In this document: positions 1 to 8,453 of the stretch, piece after piece
Layout of the letters: the number at the start of each line of letters is the position of its first letter
Numbering within the stretch: the first letter of the stretch is position 1
NCBI RefSeq assembly: GCF_025165795.1
Contig: NZ_JAJAGO010000010.1
Location: 1 to 64,000, forward strand
Reading direction: 5' to 3'
Length of the DNA stretch: 64,000 nt
Origin: Streptomyces gossypii
Lineage (GTDB): Bacteria; Actinomycetota; Actinomycetes; Streptomycetales; Streptomycetaceae
Position numbers and translations under genes: made by a program
The notes under the pieces: model-generated
Told to the model about the DNA's origin: nothing
Databases searched by the model: none
The model's input: only the letters and a program-made list of their open reading frames with translations

Positions 1-1
1 C

Positions 2-205
2 GACGTCACCGTCGAGGCGCACACCAGCGTGTTCACCGACCCCGCGATGCTGCCGCTGCTCACCAGGCTCGCCGAGCCGGCCTGCACGAGCGGCGCCGTC
101 AGCCGTGACCAGGCCGACGAGTGGCTCGCCGAGCAGCGCCGACGCGCCGAGGCCGACCGCTTCCTCCTCGCCATTCCGTTCCTCGTGGCCGCCGCCTCCG
201 CCTAG
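2..205 (+). CDS. C-terminal fragment of a SAM-dependent methyltransferase-like protein (5' end outside window)
   Basis: An open frame enters from the left edge and stops with TAG after 67 codons. The visible tail (…AEADRFLLAIPFLVAAASA) resembles the C-terminus of actinomycete class I SAM-dependent methyltransferases, where an F-lipid-rich final strand follows an E/R-rich helix. The SAM-binding motifs would lie upstream and are not visible, so the family call is inference. The reading frame is intact up to its stop. Confidence 0.5.
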   Translation, partial: DVTVEAHTSVFTDPAMLPLLTRLAEPACTSGAVSRDQADEWLAEQRRRAEADRFLLAIPFLVAAASA

Positions 206-303
206 CCCTGTCCGGGCGGTCTTCTCGGGCCTGCGGCGCCCGGCACCACACCACCCCACCGGCGCACGTACGTGCCGCGGGGAAGGAAGAGCAGAGATGA
301 CCG

Positions 304-799
304 GTGAGGGCCGTGACTGACACCGATCGCATGTTCACCGGGTTGCTCGATGCCGGCCATGGCCTGTCCCTGGAACAGCTGCCGAGCCTGGTGCGTGAAC
401 AGGCAGCCCGCGCGGGCCTCGGCAATGCGCTGATCTACCTGGCTGATCTGCAGGAGGACGTCCTGCGGCCGGTGACGGGCCGCAGCCCGGACGCCGGATC
501 GGGCACCGGCGAGGACGCCGCCGAGCTGCGGATCGACGACACGCGTGCGGGAGAGTCCTTCGCCCGGCCTGGCGCCACTGGGGGCAGACGGGGACAGGCC
601 GGAGGCCGCGCTGGACGCCGCTGCTGAACGGGCAGAGCGGCTGGGTGTCCTGCAGGCCGACACTGGCGTCACGTTGTGGCCAGCCAGCGATGAACTACCC
701 AGTTGGTATACGGATGTCCGATCCCGCGTATGTCCCGCGGCGGCTGTCCTGGGGCTGCTTTCGGTGGCACTCGGCTGCACAGGGCAGCAGACCCCCTGA
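304..799 (+). pseudogene. Frameshifted remnant of a SpoIIE-type (PP2C) phosphatase sensor domain
   Basis: From a GTG at 304 the frame encodes a GAF-like N-terminus of the kind found in Streptomyces SpoIIE-family phosphatases, with a conserved-looking stretch NALIYLADLQEDVLRP (roughly residues 39-54) and a later ELRIDDTRAGESF. It then reads RWTPLLNG and runs to a stop at 627. The expected continuation, AERLGVLQAD, is found in another frame (ORF 545-799), so a frameshift lies near 625-640. The PP2C catalytic domain is missing altogether. Decay at this point, just before a tRNA relic, suggests damage at the edge of an integration hotspot. The family assignment rests on remembered sequence pattern. 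Confidence 0.5.
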
Positions 800-841
800 T
801 CCGGCGCTTGCCTGATCAGAGGGTCTTTTTGGCACCTGATC

Positions 842-890
842 TGCGCCCCCCGGCAGGATTCGAACCTGCGCGCACGGCTCACCACGGCCG
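842..890 (-). repeat. tRNA-Arg 3'-half relic (old attachment site)
   Basis: Positions 847-880 match the 3' half of the intact tRNA-Arg gene (13660-13731) at 33 of 34 bases, with one A-to-G change at 872. The anticodon-stem arms ACGGC/GCCGT persist, but the loop sequence differs and is one base longer, and no 5' half is present. This is what an integrase that uses a tRNA 3' end leaves at the far side of an insertion. Confidence 0.7.
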
Positions 891-1341
891 TACCTCGATC
901 GGTGTGGAGAAGTCATGGCCCGCCGCCCGAAACTTCGACGCAATCTCCTGTCAACCGAATCGGGACCCTCGGCAACTCTTGATTAACCGCCGGGCGGGCA
1001 GGCTCGCGGCATCCGCGCAGGAGGTAGGGGGCACAGTGGCAGACAGCGGGTACGGACTCACACCGAGCCAGACGTTAACCGACGGCTTCGACCACGTGCG
1101 TGTGGCCGTGGCGGGAAAGCTCCGCCGCTGTCGCGGCACAGTCGCCGCCCAGGCGCAGCACACCGTGTCCGGGTACGCCGCCAAGTAATGCAAAAGGGGC
1201 GTAAGTGCCCGGTTCCCCGACCGGACATCGGCCTCCCTCGGTCGAGGAGGTCCACGCTCCACCGTCCCCCTGTCTGCCTGCCAGGTGCACACCTCGTGCA
1301 GGGCAGCGGCTCCATCTCTCAGAACCCAGAGGGCATGTCGT
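891..1341. other. Non-coding region between tRNA relic and cstA, with one possible small ORF
   Basis: No convincing long gene on either strand. It holds the presumed cstA promoter and leader and the small ORF listed separately (1036-1188). Longer open frames here are out of register with any recognisable protein. Confidence 0.5.
1036..1188 (+). CDS. Possible 50-residue protein with a perfect ribosome binding site
   Basis: A GTG at 1036 follows AGGAGGT (1019-1025) at a slightly long spacing and opens 50 codons ending TAA. The peptide begins MADSGYGLTPSQTLTDGFDH and has a basic middle; no family is recognised. It could be a real small gene, a truncated N-terminus left by rearrangement next to the tRNA relic, or chance. 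The strong Shine-Dalgarno is the only positive evidence. Confidence 0.3.
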   Translation: MADSGYGLTPSQTLTDGFDHVRVAVAGKLRRCRGTVAAQAQHTVSGYAAK

Positions 1342-3042
1342 ATGAATGCTATTCCGCTGCTATTGATCGGCCTTGCGATGTTCGCGGGCGGATATGTCCT
1401 TTACTCGAAATTCCTGGGCAACCGGGTCTTCAAGCTTGACGCGTCCTTCGAGACGCCCGCGCACGAGCTGCAGGACGGCGTGGACCACGTCCCGACCAAC
1501 AAGTTCGTGCTGTGGGGTCACCACTTCACTTCGGTCGCGGGCGCAGCGCCGATCGTCGGCCCCGCAGTCGCCGTGATCTGGGGCTGGCTGCCCGCGTTCC
1601 TGTGGGTCACGCTCGGCACGGTCCTCTTCGCGGGCATGCACGACCTGGGCGCCCTGTGGGCCTCGGTGCGCAACAAGGGCCGCTCGATGGGCACGCTCTC
1701 CGGCCGCTACATCGGCCGCCGGGGCGCGAACCTTTTCCTCGTCGTGATCTTCCTGCTGCTCCTGATGGTGATCGCGGCCTTCGCGGTGGTCATCAAGAAC
1801 CTGCTGATCTCCACCCCCTCGGCGGTCATCCCCGCCTGGGGCGCGGTCGTGGTGGCGCTGCTGGTAGGCCAGGCGGTCTACCGCTACAAGATGAGCCTCG
1901 GCCTGGTCACGGTGGTCGGCGTCGCGGCGCTCTACGGCCTGATCCTCCTCGGTGACGCCGTCCCGGTGGAGCTGCCCGACCCGATCCTGGGCATGCCCCC
2001 GGCGACCTTCTGGATCATCGCCCTCTTCGTCTACGCCGGTATAGCCTCCCTGGTGCCCGTGTGGGTGCTGCTCCAGCCGCGTGACTACATCAACGGCGTC
2101 CAGCTCTTCGTCGGGCTCGGCATCCTGTTCGTCTCGGTGCTGCTGAGCGCCCCGAAGATCGTCGCCCCGGCCATCAACGACGCCGTGCCCGCGGGCACCC
2201 CGGACCTCGTGCCTCTGCTCTTCGTCACCATCGCGTGCGGCGCGATCTCCGGCTTCCACGGCATGGTCTCCTCGGGCACCACCTCGAAGCAGCTGGACAA
2301 GGAGACCGACGCCCGCTTCGTCGGCTACTTCGGCGCGGTCGGCGAGGGCATGCTCGCGCTCGGCGCGATCATCGCCGCCGTCGCGGGCTTCCGCACCCTG
2401 GCCGACTGGGAGGCCGTCTACAGCGCCTTCGGCGAGGGCGGTGTCGGGGCGTTCGTCGCGGGCGGTGGCGAGATCATCAACAGCGGCCTGGGCCTGTCGC
2501 CCTCGCTGAGCTCGACGGTCCTGGCCACCATGGCGGTCCTGTTCGCCGCTACCACCATGGACACCGGCGTGCGCCTGCTGCGCTTCGTCGTGCAGGAGGC
2601 CGGTGAGGCCGCAAAGGTGAAGATCAACAATGGTGTCGGCACCCTCATTGCGGTCGCCGCCGGTATGGCGCTCACCTTCAGCCAGGGCGCCGACGGCGCC
2701 GGCGGCCTCCGCATCTGGCCGCTGTTCGGCACCAGCAACCAGCTGCTGGCCGCCCTGACCCTGTCCATCGTCGCGGTCATGCTGATCCGCAAGCGGCGCA
2801 ACCCGGCGCCTGTGCTGGTGCCGCTCGTGTTCGTGTTCGTGATGGCGTTCTGGGCCGCGCTCGCGCAGCTCGGCGACCTCTACGACGCCCGGGACTGGCT
2901 GCTGCTGGCCATCGACGTCGTCATCATCATCGCCGCCGTGTGGGTCGCCTTCGAGGCGGTCGTCGCGATGCGGCGGGCGTCCCAGGAGCCGCCGGAGGCC
3001 CTTGACGCCGACGTGACGGAGAAAGCCGAGCTGAAGGGGTGA
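1342..3042 (+). CDS. cstA: Carbon starvation CstA family transporter
   Basis: 566 residues, polytopic, with an N-terminal transmembrane helix starting MNAIPLLLIGLAMFAGGYVL and the CstA hallmark GHHF (residues 59-62) followed by AGAAPIVGPAVAV. In characterised relatives (E. coli CstA and BtsT) the family imports pyruvate or peptides on carbon limitation; the substrate here is not deducible. The length fits the shorter CstA form. ATG 1342 is chosen because it matches the family N-terminus, although the frame is open upstream. The stop overlaps the GTG of the next gene by 4 bp, so the cory-CC-star and ATPase genes are probably co-translated with it. Confidence 0.93.
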   Translation: MNAIPLLLIGLAMFAGGYVLYSKFLGNRVFKLDASFETPAHELQDGVDHVPTNKFVLWGHHFTSVAGAAPIVGPAVAVIWGWLPAFLWVTLGTVLFAGMHDLGALWASVRNKGRSMGTLSGRYIGRRGANLFLVVIFLLLLMVIAAFAVVIKNLLISTPSAVIPAWGAVVVALLVGQAVYRYKMSLGLVTVVGVAALYGLILLGDAVPVELPDPILGMPPATFWIIALFVYAGIASLVPVWVLLQPRDYINGVQLFVGLGILFVSVLLSAPKIVAPAINDAVPAGTPDLVPLLFVTIACGAISGFHGMVSSGTTSKQLDKETDARFVGYFGAVGEGMLALGAIIAAVAGFRTLADWEAVYSAFGEGGVGAFVAGGGEIINSGLGLSPSLSSTVLATMAVLFAATTMDTGVRLLRFVVQEAGEAAKVKINNGVGTLIAVAAGMALTFSQGADGAGGLRIWPLFGTSNQLLAALTLSIVAVMLIRKRRNPAPVLVPLVFVFVMAFWAALAQLGDLYDARDWLLLAIDVVIIIAAVWVAFEAVVAMRRASQEPPEALDADVTEKAELKG

Positions 3043-3296
3043 CATCCCGCTGGGCCTCGCTCCGGGCCGGGCTGGAGGAGTTCTACGCCGGCCCCTACCG
3101 GCGTACCTTCGCCCGCGCCCGGCGTGAGGAGGACGACCTCTTCCGGATGGTCGTCCTCGCGGAGGCACTGGGCGTGCCCGACCCGGCGGCGTACTACACC
3201 GTCGAGCTGATGCCCGCCCTCTACGAGGACTTCCACGCCTGGCACCTACGGATGGGCATGGACCACTCGCCACTGGAGCATGTCGGATGCTGCTAG
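3039..3296 (+). CDS. cory-CC-star family small protein
   Basis: 85 residues, starting at the GTG that overlaps the cstA stop. It is Arg/Glu-rich in the first half and ends …EHVGCC followed directly by the stop, the two-cysteine C-terminus that gives this actinobacterial small-protein family its name. No membrane segment is visible. It sits between cstA and an ArsA/Get3-like ATPase and overlaps the latter by 10 bp. The terminal CC could ligate metal, be lipidated or form a disulfide, or be a tail handled by the ATPase; none of these is established by sequence. Confidence 0.75.
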   Translation: MTSRWASLRAGLEEFYAGPYRRTFARARREEDDLFRMVVLAEALGVPDPAAYYTVELMPALYEDFHAWHLRMGMDHSPLEHVGCC

Positions 3297-4285
3297 ACCT
3301 CATCACCTCGCGCAGGGTCGTCTTCGTCGGCGGCAAGGGCGGGGTCGGCAAGACGTCCATCGCCGCGGCGCTCGCCCTCGGCCGTGCCAGGGCGGGCGCC
3401 CGCGTGCTGCTGGTTTCCACCGATCCCGCCCACAACCTCGGCCACCTCTGGGACCGCGCCGTGGGCGACGAGCCCGTGCGCCTCGCCGGCCCCGGGGACC
3501 TAGCCCCCGGGGCGGGGGCCGGGACGGCGGGTTACGTCGACGGACTGGAGATCGACCCGGAGCGCACGGTCGAGCAGCACCTGTCCGTGGTCGCCGGGAC
3601 GATGCGGCGGCTGCTCCCCGAGCGGATGCACGCACCGGCCACCCGGCACCTGGAGCTGGCCCGGCAGGCGCCCGGCACCCACGAGTCGGCGGTGCTGGAG
3701 CGGATCGCCGAGGCGGTGGAGCTCGGAGAGGAGGCGTACGACCTGGTCGTCTTCGACACCGCCCCGTCCGGCCACACACTGCGGCTGCTTGCGCTGCCCG
3801 AGCAGCTCACCGCCTGGACCGAGACCCTGCTCGCCAACCGTGACCGGTCCGAGCGGTTCGGCGCCGCGTTGCGCGGTCTCGGCGGTGACGAGGAGACCGA
3901 CCGCGACGCCGAGCTGCGCCGGATCCTCGTACGCCGGCGCAACCGCTTCTCCCGGCTGCGCGAGGTGGTGGCGGACCCGGCGCAGACCAGGTTCGTGGTC
4001 GTGCTGACCGCCGAGCTGCTCCCGATCGCCGAGACCATGGAGGTGTACGAGAAGCTCACCGGCCTTGGCGTCGACGTGGCCGCACTCGTCGCCAACCGCC
4101 GTTCCCCGGCGGACGCCGGTGAGCTGCTCGCCCGGCGCCGGGGGCAGGAGGACGAGCACCTCGTCCGGCTGCGGCAGCAGATCCCGGACGTACCGCTGCT
4201 CGACGTGCCGCTGCTGCCGGGGGATCTCGTAGGCACGGAGGCGCTTGCCGCGCTGGCCGACCAGCTCGGACCCTCCTCTTCCTGA
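3287..4285 (+). CDS. ArsA/Get3-family ATPase linked to CstA
   Basis: 332 residues with a deviant Walker A, GGKGGVGKTS (15-24), the STDPAHN motif near residues 44-50 and the switch II sequence DTAPSGHTLR starting at D157. All three are typical of the ArsA/Get3 SIMIBI ATPases that dimerise around ATP and handle arsenite (ArsA) or tail-anchored membrane proteins (Get3). No arsenic genes are nearby, so an arsenite role is unlikely. The overlap with the cory-CC-star gene and cstA suggests a role in biogenesis or regulation of the transporter (inference). Confidence 0.85.
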   Translation: MLLDLITSRRVVFVGGKGGVGKTSIAAALALGRARAGARVLLVSTDPAHNLGHLWDRAVGDEPVRLAGPGDLAPGAGAGTAGYVDGLEIDPERTVEQHLSVVAGTMRRLLPERMHAPATRHLELARQAPGTHESAVLERIAEAVELGEEAYDLVVFDTAPSGHTLRLLALPEQLTAWTETLLANRDRSERFGAALRGLGGDEETDRDAELRRILVRRRNRFSRLREVVADPAQTRFVVVLTAELLPIAETMEVYEKLTGLGVDVAALVANRRSPADAGELLARRRGQEDEHLVRLRQQIPDVPLLDVPLLPGDLVGTEALAALADQLGPSSS

Positions 4286-4690
4286 GTTTCCGGATGATTC
4301 AGCACTACCTGCTGGCCCGTGACGGGCGCCGAGCTGGCGATCTCTTCGGCTGCGGTTCTCTTGGGAGTAGCCAGGCCGCGTCAGGGCGATCGCGCCCCCT
4401 GCCGTGATCTCGACCAGATCCTGGTCCCGTTTTCTGACCTCGAAGGTGTTCTTGGACGGCTTCGTGAGGCGCGCGGAGTTGGCTGCACACGCGGCCAAGG
4501 GCGCCGACGTCGAGGGCGAGAATCGGTAGGCGATCGCGTACGAGCCGAGGGCTGCCACGACCCCAGGCCGGACCGCGGCGACGGCGGCCCTTCTGGGCTC
4601 GGCGGAGCGGACTCGGGCATGACTGACGCAGGGACGGCGACTCCTCACCGGGGGCGGTGTGACAAGAAGTGAACGTGGACCAGTAAGGGA
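4286..4690. other. Intergenic region without a recognisable gene
   Basis: About 400 bp between the ATPase gene and the convergent DUF3311 gene. Several open frames exist, but none has a ribosome binding site or a recognisable product. A minus-strand stretch around 4400-4560 has somewhat coding-like composition and may be a gene relic. No clear terminator was found. Confidence 0.4.
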
Positions 4691-4909
4691 TCAGCGGCGA
4701 CGATCCCGGTCCGTCAGCGCATACGCGGCGAGCAGGCAGAGGCCGCACCCCGGCACCCAGGCGAGCTGGTACCAGTAGAAGAACGGCGTTCCGGCGAGCA
4801 TCGGGCTCGCACCGGCGTACCAGGGGACCCACAGCAGGCCGGCGGCGGGCATGAGAAGCAGCACGGCGATCGCGACGCGCCGTAGCCGGTGATGACCCCT
4901 CCGTCCCAT
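4691..4909 (-). CDS. DUF3311 small membrane protein
   Basis: 72 residues from an ATG at 4909 with a GGAG-type site just upstream. There are two hydrophobic segments, VAIAVLLLMPAAGLLWVPWY and a second at about residues 48-65, with an aromatic PFFYWYQ turn between them and a charged C-terminus (TDRDRRR). This is the two-helix DUF3311 architecture. In many actinobacteria DUF3311 is encoded beside an SSS-family symporter and is probably an accessory subunit. Here it is divergent from the symporter gene (167 bp apart), which suggests a shared regulatory region. Confidence 0.85.
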   Translation of the reverse strand: MGRRGHHRLRRVAIAVLLLMPAAGLLWVPWYAGASPMLAGTPFFYWYQLAWVPGCGLCLLAAYALTDRDRRR

Positions 4910-5076
4910 GACCTGCGCTCCTCTCCCGCTCAATGTCGGTCTGTGCAAGAGTTGCCCACACGCCTGAACCGGTTGACAGCGAATGTCCACGAGATTTCCC
5001 CCGGGTGTTTTGTCCTCCGGACAGGCCCCAGCGCAACTCTTCTGCGGGGGCACAGGCACACCAAGGACGGTGACCG

Positions 5077-6648
5077 ATGGCCGACGGCGCCATGATCGCG
5101 ACGTTCCTCGCCGTAATAGGCGGAGCGTCGCTGCTCGCCATGACCGCGCGCCGCCTGCACCCCAGCGACAAGCTGCCCTCGCTGGAGGGCTGGGCGCTGG
5201 CCGACCGCAGCCTTGGCCCCGTCTGGACCTGGCTGCTGCTCGGCGGCACGATCTTCACCGCCTACACCTTCGCCGCCGTACCGGGACTGGCTTACGGCAA
5301 CGGCGCCGTCGCCTTCTTCGCGGTGCCGTACACGGTGATCGTCTGCCCGATCGCCTTCGTCCTGCTGAGCCGCCTGTGGACCGTGGCCCGCCGGCACGGC
5401 TACGTCACCGTCGCCGACTTCGTGCGCGGACGCTACGGGTCGCCGCCGCTGGCCCTGGTGGTCGCGCTGACCGGCATCCTGGCGACCATGCCGTATCTGG
5501 CGCTGCAGCTGCTCGGCATACGCGCGGTGCTGACCGCCGGCGGCGTCTACCCGCGGGGCGTGGCCGGGGACTTGGTGGTGGTGGCGCTGTTCGCGGGGCT
5601 CGCGGTGGCCACCTACCGGCACGGGCTGCGCGCACCCACCGTCATCTCCGCGCTCAAAGCGGTGGCGGTCTTCGTCTCCCTGACCGCCGTGTGCTGGCTG
5701 GTCCTGGAGCGGCTCGGCGGGCCCGGCGCCGTGTTCGAGGGCGCGGCACGGCGGCTCGGCGGCACGGACGTGGCCCACTCTCCCCTGCTCCTGTCCCCCC
5801 AGCAGCAGCCCGCGTACGCCACGCTCGCCCTCGGCTCCGCGCTGGCCCTGCTGATGTACCCGCACGTGCTCACCGCCGCCTTCGCCGCCGACAGCCCGCG
5901 CACCCTGCGCAAGGCATGCGTGGCGCTGCCTGCCTGGACGGGACTCCTTGCGCTGTTCGGCTTCCTCGGTATCGCCGCTCTCGCGGCAGGCGTGCAGGCG
6001 CCCCGGGGAGGCGCCGAGTCCGCCGTGCCGATGCTGGTCGACCAGCTGATGCCGGGGCCGCTGGCCGGGCTGGTGTTCGGCGCGATCACCGTGGGGGCGC
6101 TCGTCCCGGCAGCCGTGATGTCGATCGCGGCCGCCACCAGCTTCGTACGCAACGTGTACGTCGAGTACGTCCACCCCACCGCCACGCCCAAGCGGCAGGT
6201 GCGCACCGCCAAGGCTGTGTCGCTCACCGCCAAAGTGGGCGCGGTGGCCTTCGTGTTCGGCCTGCGCGACCAGGACGCCATCAATCTCCAGCTCCTCGGC
6301 GGGGTCTGGATTCTGCAGATCTTCCCGGCGGTGGCCGTGGGACTGTTCACCGGGCGGCTGCATCCGCGGGCACTGCTCGCCGGGTGGGGCGTGGGCATGG
6401 TCGCCGGGACTTTCATGGTCGTGCGCGAAGGGTTCTCCCCCCTCGTACCGCTGGGCTTCGTACCGCTGGGCTCCGGATCGCTGGAGATCTACGCGGGGCT
6501 TGCCGCCCTGCTGCTCAACCTGACCGTCGCTGTGGCCGGGACCGTGGCCCTCGAACGCCTCGGCGTCACACGCGGCGCCGATCTGACCGACCTGCCGTCA
6601 CGCCTGACCGTCAGGTGGCGCCCGGAGACAGGGGGAGACCGCCCGTGA
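5077..6648 (+). CDS. Sodium:solute symporter family protein (MctP-like)
   Basis: 523 residues, about 13 hydrophobic segments. The N-terminal core (SLGPVWTWLLLGGTIFTAYT, roughly residues 46-65) and the later CPIAFVLLSRLWTVARRHGYVT pattern fit the SSS family, closest to monocarboxylate permeases of the MctP type. These import small organic acids with a cation; the substrate is inferred from the family only. ATG 5077 follows AAGGA at good spacing. A TTGACA box (4973-4978) lies upstream. The stop overlaps the sigma-factor start by 4 bp. Confidence 0.88.
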   Translation: MADGAMIATFLAVIGGASLLAMTARRLHPSDKLPSLEGWALADRSLGPVWTWLLLGGTIFTAYTFAAVPGLAYGNGAVAFFAVPYTVIVCPIAFVLLSRLWTVARRHGYVTVADFVRGRYGSPPLALVVALTGILATMPYLALQLLGIRAVLTAGGVYPRGVAGDLVVVALFAGLAVATYRHGLRAPTVISALKAVAVFVSLTAVCWLVLERLGGPGAVFEGAARRLGGTDVAHSPLLLSPQQQPAYATLALGSALALLMYPHVLTAAFAADSPRTLRKACVALPAWTGLLALFGFLGIAALAAGVQAPRGGAESAVPMLVDQLMPGPLAGLVFGAITVGALVPAAVMSIAAATSFVRNVYVEYVHPTATPKRQVRTAKAVSLTAKVGAVAFVFGLRDQDAINLQLLGGVWILQIFPAVAVGLFTGRLHPRALLAGWGVGMVAGTFMVVREGFSPLVPLGFVPLGSGSLEIYAGLAALLLNLTVAVAGTVALERLGVTRGADLTDLPSRLTVRWRPETGGDRP

Positions 6649-7223
6649 TACGCAAACACACAACTCCCCTGCGGAAACCGTCCGCCGCACAGTCGGCCGA
6701 GCCCCTCGTGCCCGCGCCGACAGATCCGGACGACCTGGAACGCGAGGCCGGCCTCGCCCGGCTCTTCGAGCTGCACTACTCCTCGATGCTGCGCCTCGCC
6801 GTCCTGCTCGGCGCGGACGACCCGGAGAACGTGGTGGCCGAGGCGTACTACCAGATCTACCGCAGGTGGCGGCGCCTGCGGGACGTCGAGGCCGCTGAGG
6901 CATATCTTCGCTCCACCGTGTGCAACCTGACCCGTATGCGGATACGTCACCTCCAGGTCGCCCGCAAGCACGTGGAGACCCCGCCGGACGAGACCGTCGC
7001 GTCAGCCGAGAGCACCGCGCTGCTGCGCGAGGACCAGCGGGTCCTGATCGGCGCGCTCCAGCAACTGCCACCACGCCAGCGCGAGGCGCTCGTGCTGCGG
7101 CACTGGCTCGGACTGAAGGAGAGTGAGATCGCCGCCGCGATGGGCATCTCCTGCGGTTCGGTAAAGACACACACGTCACGCGGCACCACCGCGCTGACCC
7201 AGGCGATGGAGGCCCGGCGATGA
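6645..7223 (+). CDS. ECF-type RNA polymerase sigma factor
   Basis: 192 residues starting at GTG 6645, overlapping the symporter stop. Region 2 spans about residues 40-100 (FELHYSSMLRLAVLLG…YYQIYRRWRRL) and region 4 residues 120-185 (LPPRQREALVLRHWLGLKES then an HTH ending SCGSVKTHTSRG). It resembles the SigE/SACE family of Streptomyces ECF factors. It is followed with a 4-bp overlap by a single-pass membrane protein that may be its anti-sigma partner. Translational coupling to a transporter is unusual and hints at substrate-responsive control. Confidence 0.87.
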   Translation: MIRKHTTPLRKPSAAQSAEPLVPAPTDPDDLEREAGLARLFELHYSSMLRLAVLLGADDPENVVAEAYYQIYRRWRRLRDVEAAEAYLRSTVCNLTRMRIRHLQVARKHVETPPDETVASAESTALLREDQRVLIGALQQLPPRQREALVLRHWLGLKESEIAAAMGISCGSVKTHTSRGTTALTQAMEARR

Positions 7224-7510
7224 ACAACACCAGTCCGGCCCGCACGGAGCGAGAGCTGCGCGAGGCCCTGCAGGCGCTGGCCGACGGCGTCCAGGCCGCA
7301 CCCGACGCCTATCGCACGGCACGCGGCGAGTGGCTGCGCCGCGAACGCCGGCGGCGGCTCGTCCTCGCGGTGCTGATCGCCATCGTCTTCGCCGCGGCCA
7401 CGCTGATCGGCCTGTGGGTCCTCAACCAGGCCCCGTCCGCCCCAGGCGTGATCTTCTCCGGCACCGACAGCCCGCTCAGTCAGGCATCACTCTTCCAGCA
7501 GCACCCCTGA
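7220..7510 (+). CDS. Small single-pass membrane protein, possible anti-sigma partner
   Basis: 96 residues. The cytoplasmic N-terminal half is charged (RTERELREALQALADGVQAA, residues 8-27), a basic stretch RRERRRR precedes one transmembrane helix (about 47-67), and a short external tail of about 28 residues follows. The layout matches short Streptomyces proteins encoded right after ECF sigma genes; no zinc-binding anti-sigma motif (HXXXCXXC) is present. A regulatory role for the sigma factor is inferred from the 4-bp overlap. Confidence 0.7.
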   Translation: MNNTSPARTERELREALQALADGVQAAPDAYRTARGEWLRRERRRRLVLAVLIAIVFAAATLIGLWVLNQAPSAPGVIFSGTDSPLSQASLFQQHP

Positions 7511-7853
7511 TTGTTCTCGGCTGATTGTTCTCGGCGCTGGGGGCGACAGCTCCCTGATGGCACGCCGACGCGGCTCTCCTGCACACACCGGACAGCCGCT
7601 GATGGTGGCGGCCTGCGCGAGCTCATAGCCGTCGCGCGCCAGGGAGTCGTTGCACGCCGCCAGCAGCCGCTGCACCTCCGGCGCAGCTGACCAGCGTGCT
7701 GCTGAGACTCAGGAGCATCATCTTCTGCAGGTTCCCGACTCCCGCCAGGTCACCGTCCTTCGACGCCGTGAAGAAGTCGCCCTCCGGTCCGTTCACCCCG
7801 GCCGCAGCCGCGGCGTCCAACTCGTCCTTCGGCGCTGTCCCTGTCGTCATCAT
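7487..7853 (-). pseudogene. Broken small gene, unknown family
   Basis: Reading leftward, AGGAGGG sits directly before two tandem ATG codons (7853 and 7850). The frame runs TGTAPKDELDAAAAAGVNGP then GDFFTASKDGDLAGVGNLQK and …MMLLSLSSTLVS. A plausible continuation, APEVQRLLAACNDSLARDGY, lies in another frame, which implies a frameshift near 7685-7700. That frame ends at 7487 and contains a CPVC motif. The protein family is not recognised. It could alternatively be an intact 76-residue protein that simply reads on. Confidence 0.4.
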
Positions 7854-7869
7854 CCCTCCTCACAAACTC

Positions 7870-8233
7870 ACCGACCCTCGTGTCGCTGCTGCTTTACAGC
7901 CTCGACACGTTCGGCGTGGCCGATGACGGAAGGATCTTCTTCAACGAGCGCGGCGGACTGGTGGGTTCAACCACCTACTCCCGGGTGTGGGCAGAGGCTC
8001 GCGAGTTGCGGGCTCCCTCCAGAGCTTGTCAATGGCCCGCTCGCAGATCACCCCTACGACCTGCGGCACTCCGCGCCCTGTCGACGTGGCTCAACGCCGG
8101 AGTCGACCCCACGGAGGTTGCCGAGCGCGCGGGCAACACCGTCGAGGTCCTGTTGGCTCGCTACGCGAAATGCCTCGACGGCAGACAGGGGATCGCCAAC
8201 CGACGGATTGAGAAGCTGCTCGGCGGCGGCTGA
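7870..8233 (+). pseudogene. Decayed tyrosine recombinase (integrase) C-terminus
   Basis: The translated fragments align with the last 110 residues of the intact integrase at 12059-13528: FGVADDGRIFFNERGGLVGS against TADDGRLFTNERGDLVGTS, then PPELVNGPLADHPYDLRHS in another frame, then TWLNAGVDPTEVAERAGN…RYAKCLDG back in the first frame. Two compensating frameshifts (near 8015 and 8075) and loss of the N-terminal 370 or so residues make it non-functional. The YDLRH box and the catalytic Tyr region are still readable. It lies about 220 bp before the 8454 att repeat, the same arrangement as the intact integrase and its tRNA. Confidence 0.85.
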
Positions 8234-8394
8234 CGAACACGACAGCAGGTAGGTTCGGGCCTCGGTGGATCACTCTGCCGGGGCCTTGCTGCTGCCGGTT
8301 CTGACCTGCGGAAACGGGGACAAGATCCCCGCCACAAATACGCCGCGACCACCGACAAACAGCCGCTTCGCGCTGCCTCCGGCTGCGCACGCAC

Positions 8395-8436
8395 AAACGC
8401 CCCGCGTTCCAGGGTTTCCCTGGTGGCGGGGCGTTT
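8395..8436. terminator. Hairpin terminator after the integrase relic
   Basis: Perfect 11-bp stem AAACGCCCCGC/GCGGGGCGTTT with a 20-nt loop between the broken integrase and the att repeat. It occupies the same place as the terminator after the intact integrase. Confidence 0.75.
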
Positions 8437-8453
8437 CGGCACCTACTGCGAGG

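Noticed and set aside
1360..3435. 691-codon open frame antisense to cstA
   Set aside because: Arg/Asp/His-rich low-complexity product typical of shadow frames in GC-rich DNA; the plus strand encodes a clear CstA.
3287..4285. Arsenic resistance operon
   Set aside because: The ATPase looks ArsA-like but no arsB, arsC, arsR or acr3 gene is nearby and it is coupled to cstA.
4983..7223. 746-codon frame covering the symporter and the sigma gene
   Set aside because: Only its last 192 codons (from GTG 6645) are real; the first part is a shadow of the symporter.
7623..8252. Possible intact integrase at 7650-8252
   Set aside because: Matches to the intact integrase switch frames twice and only the C-terminal fifth is present.
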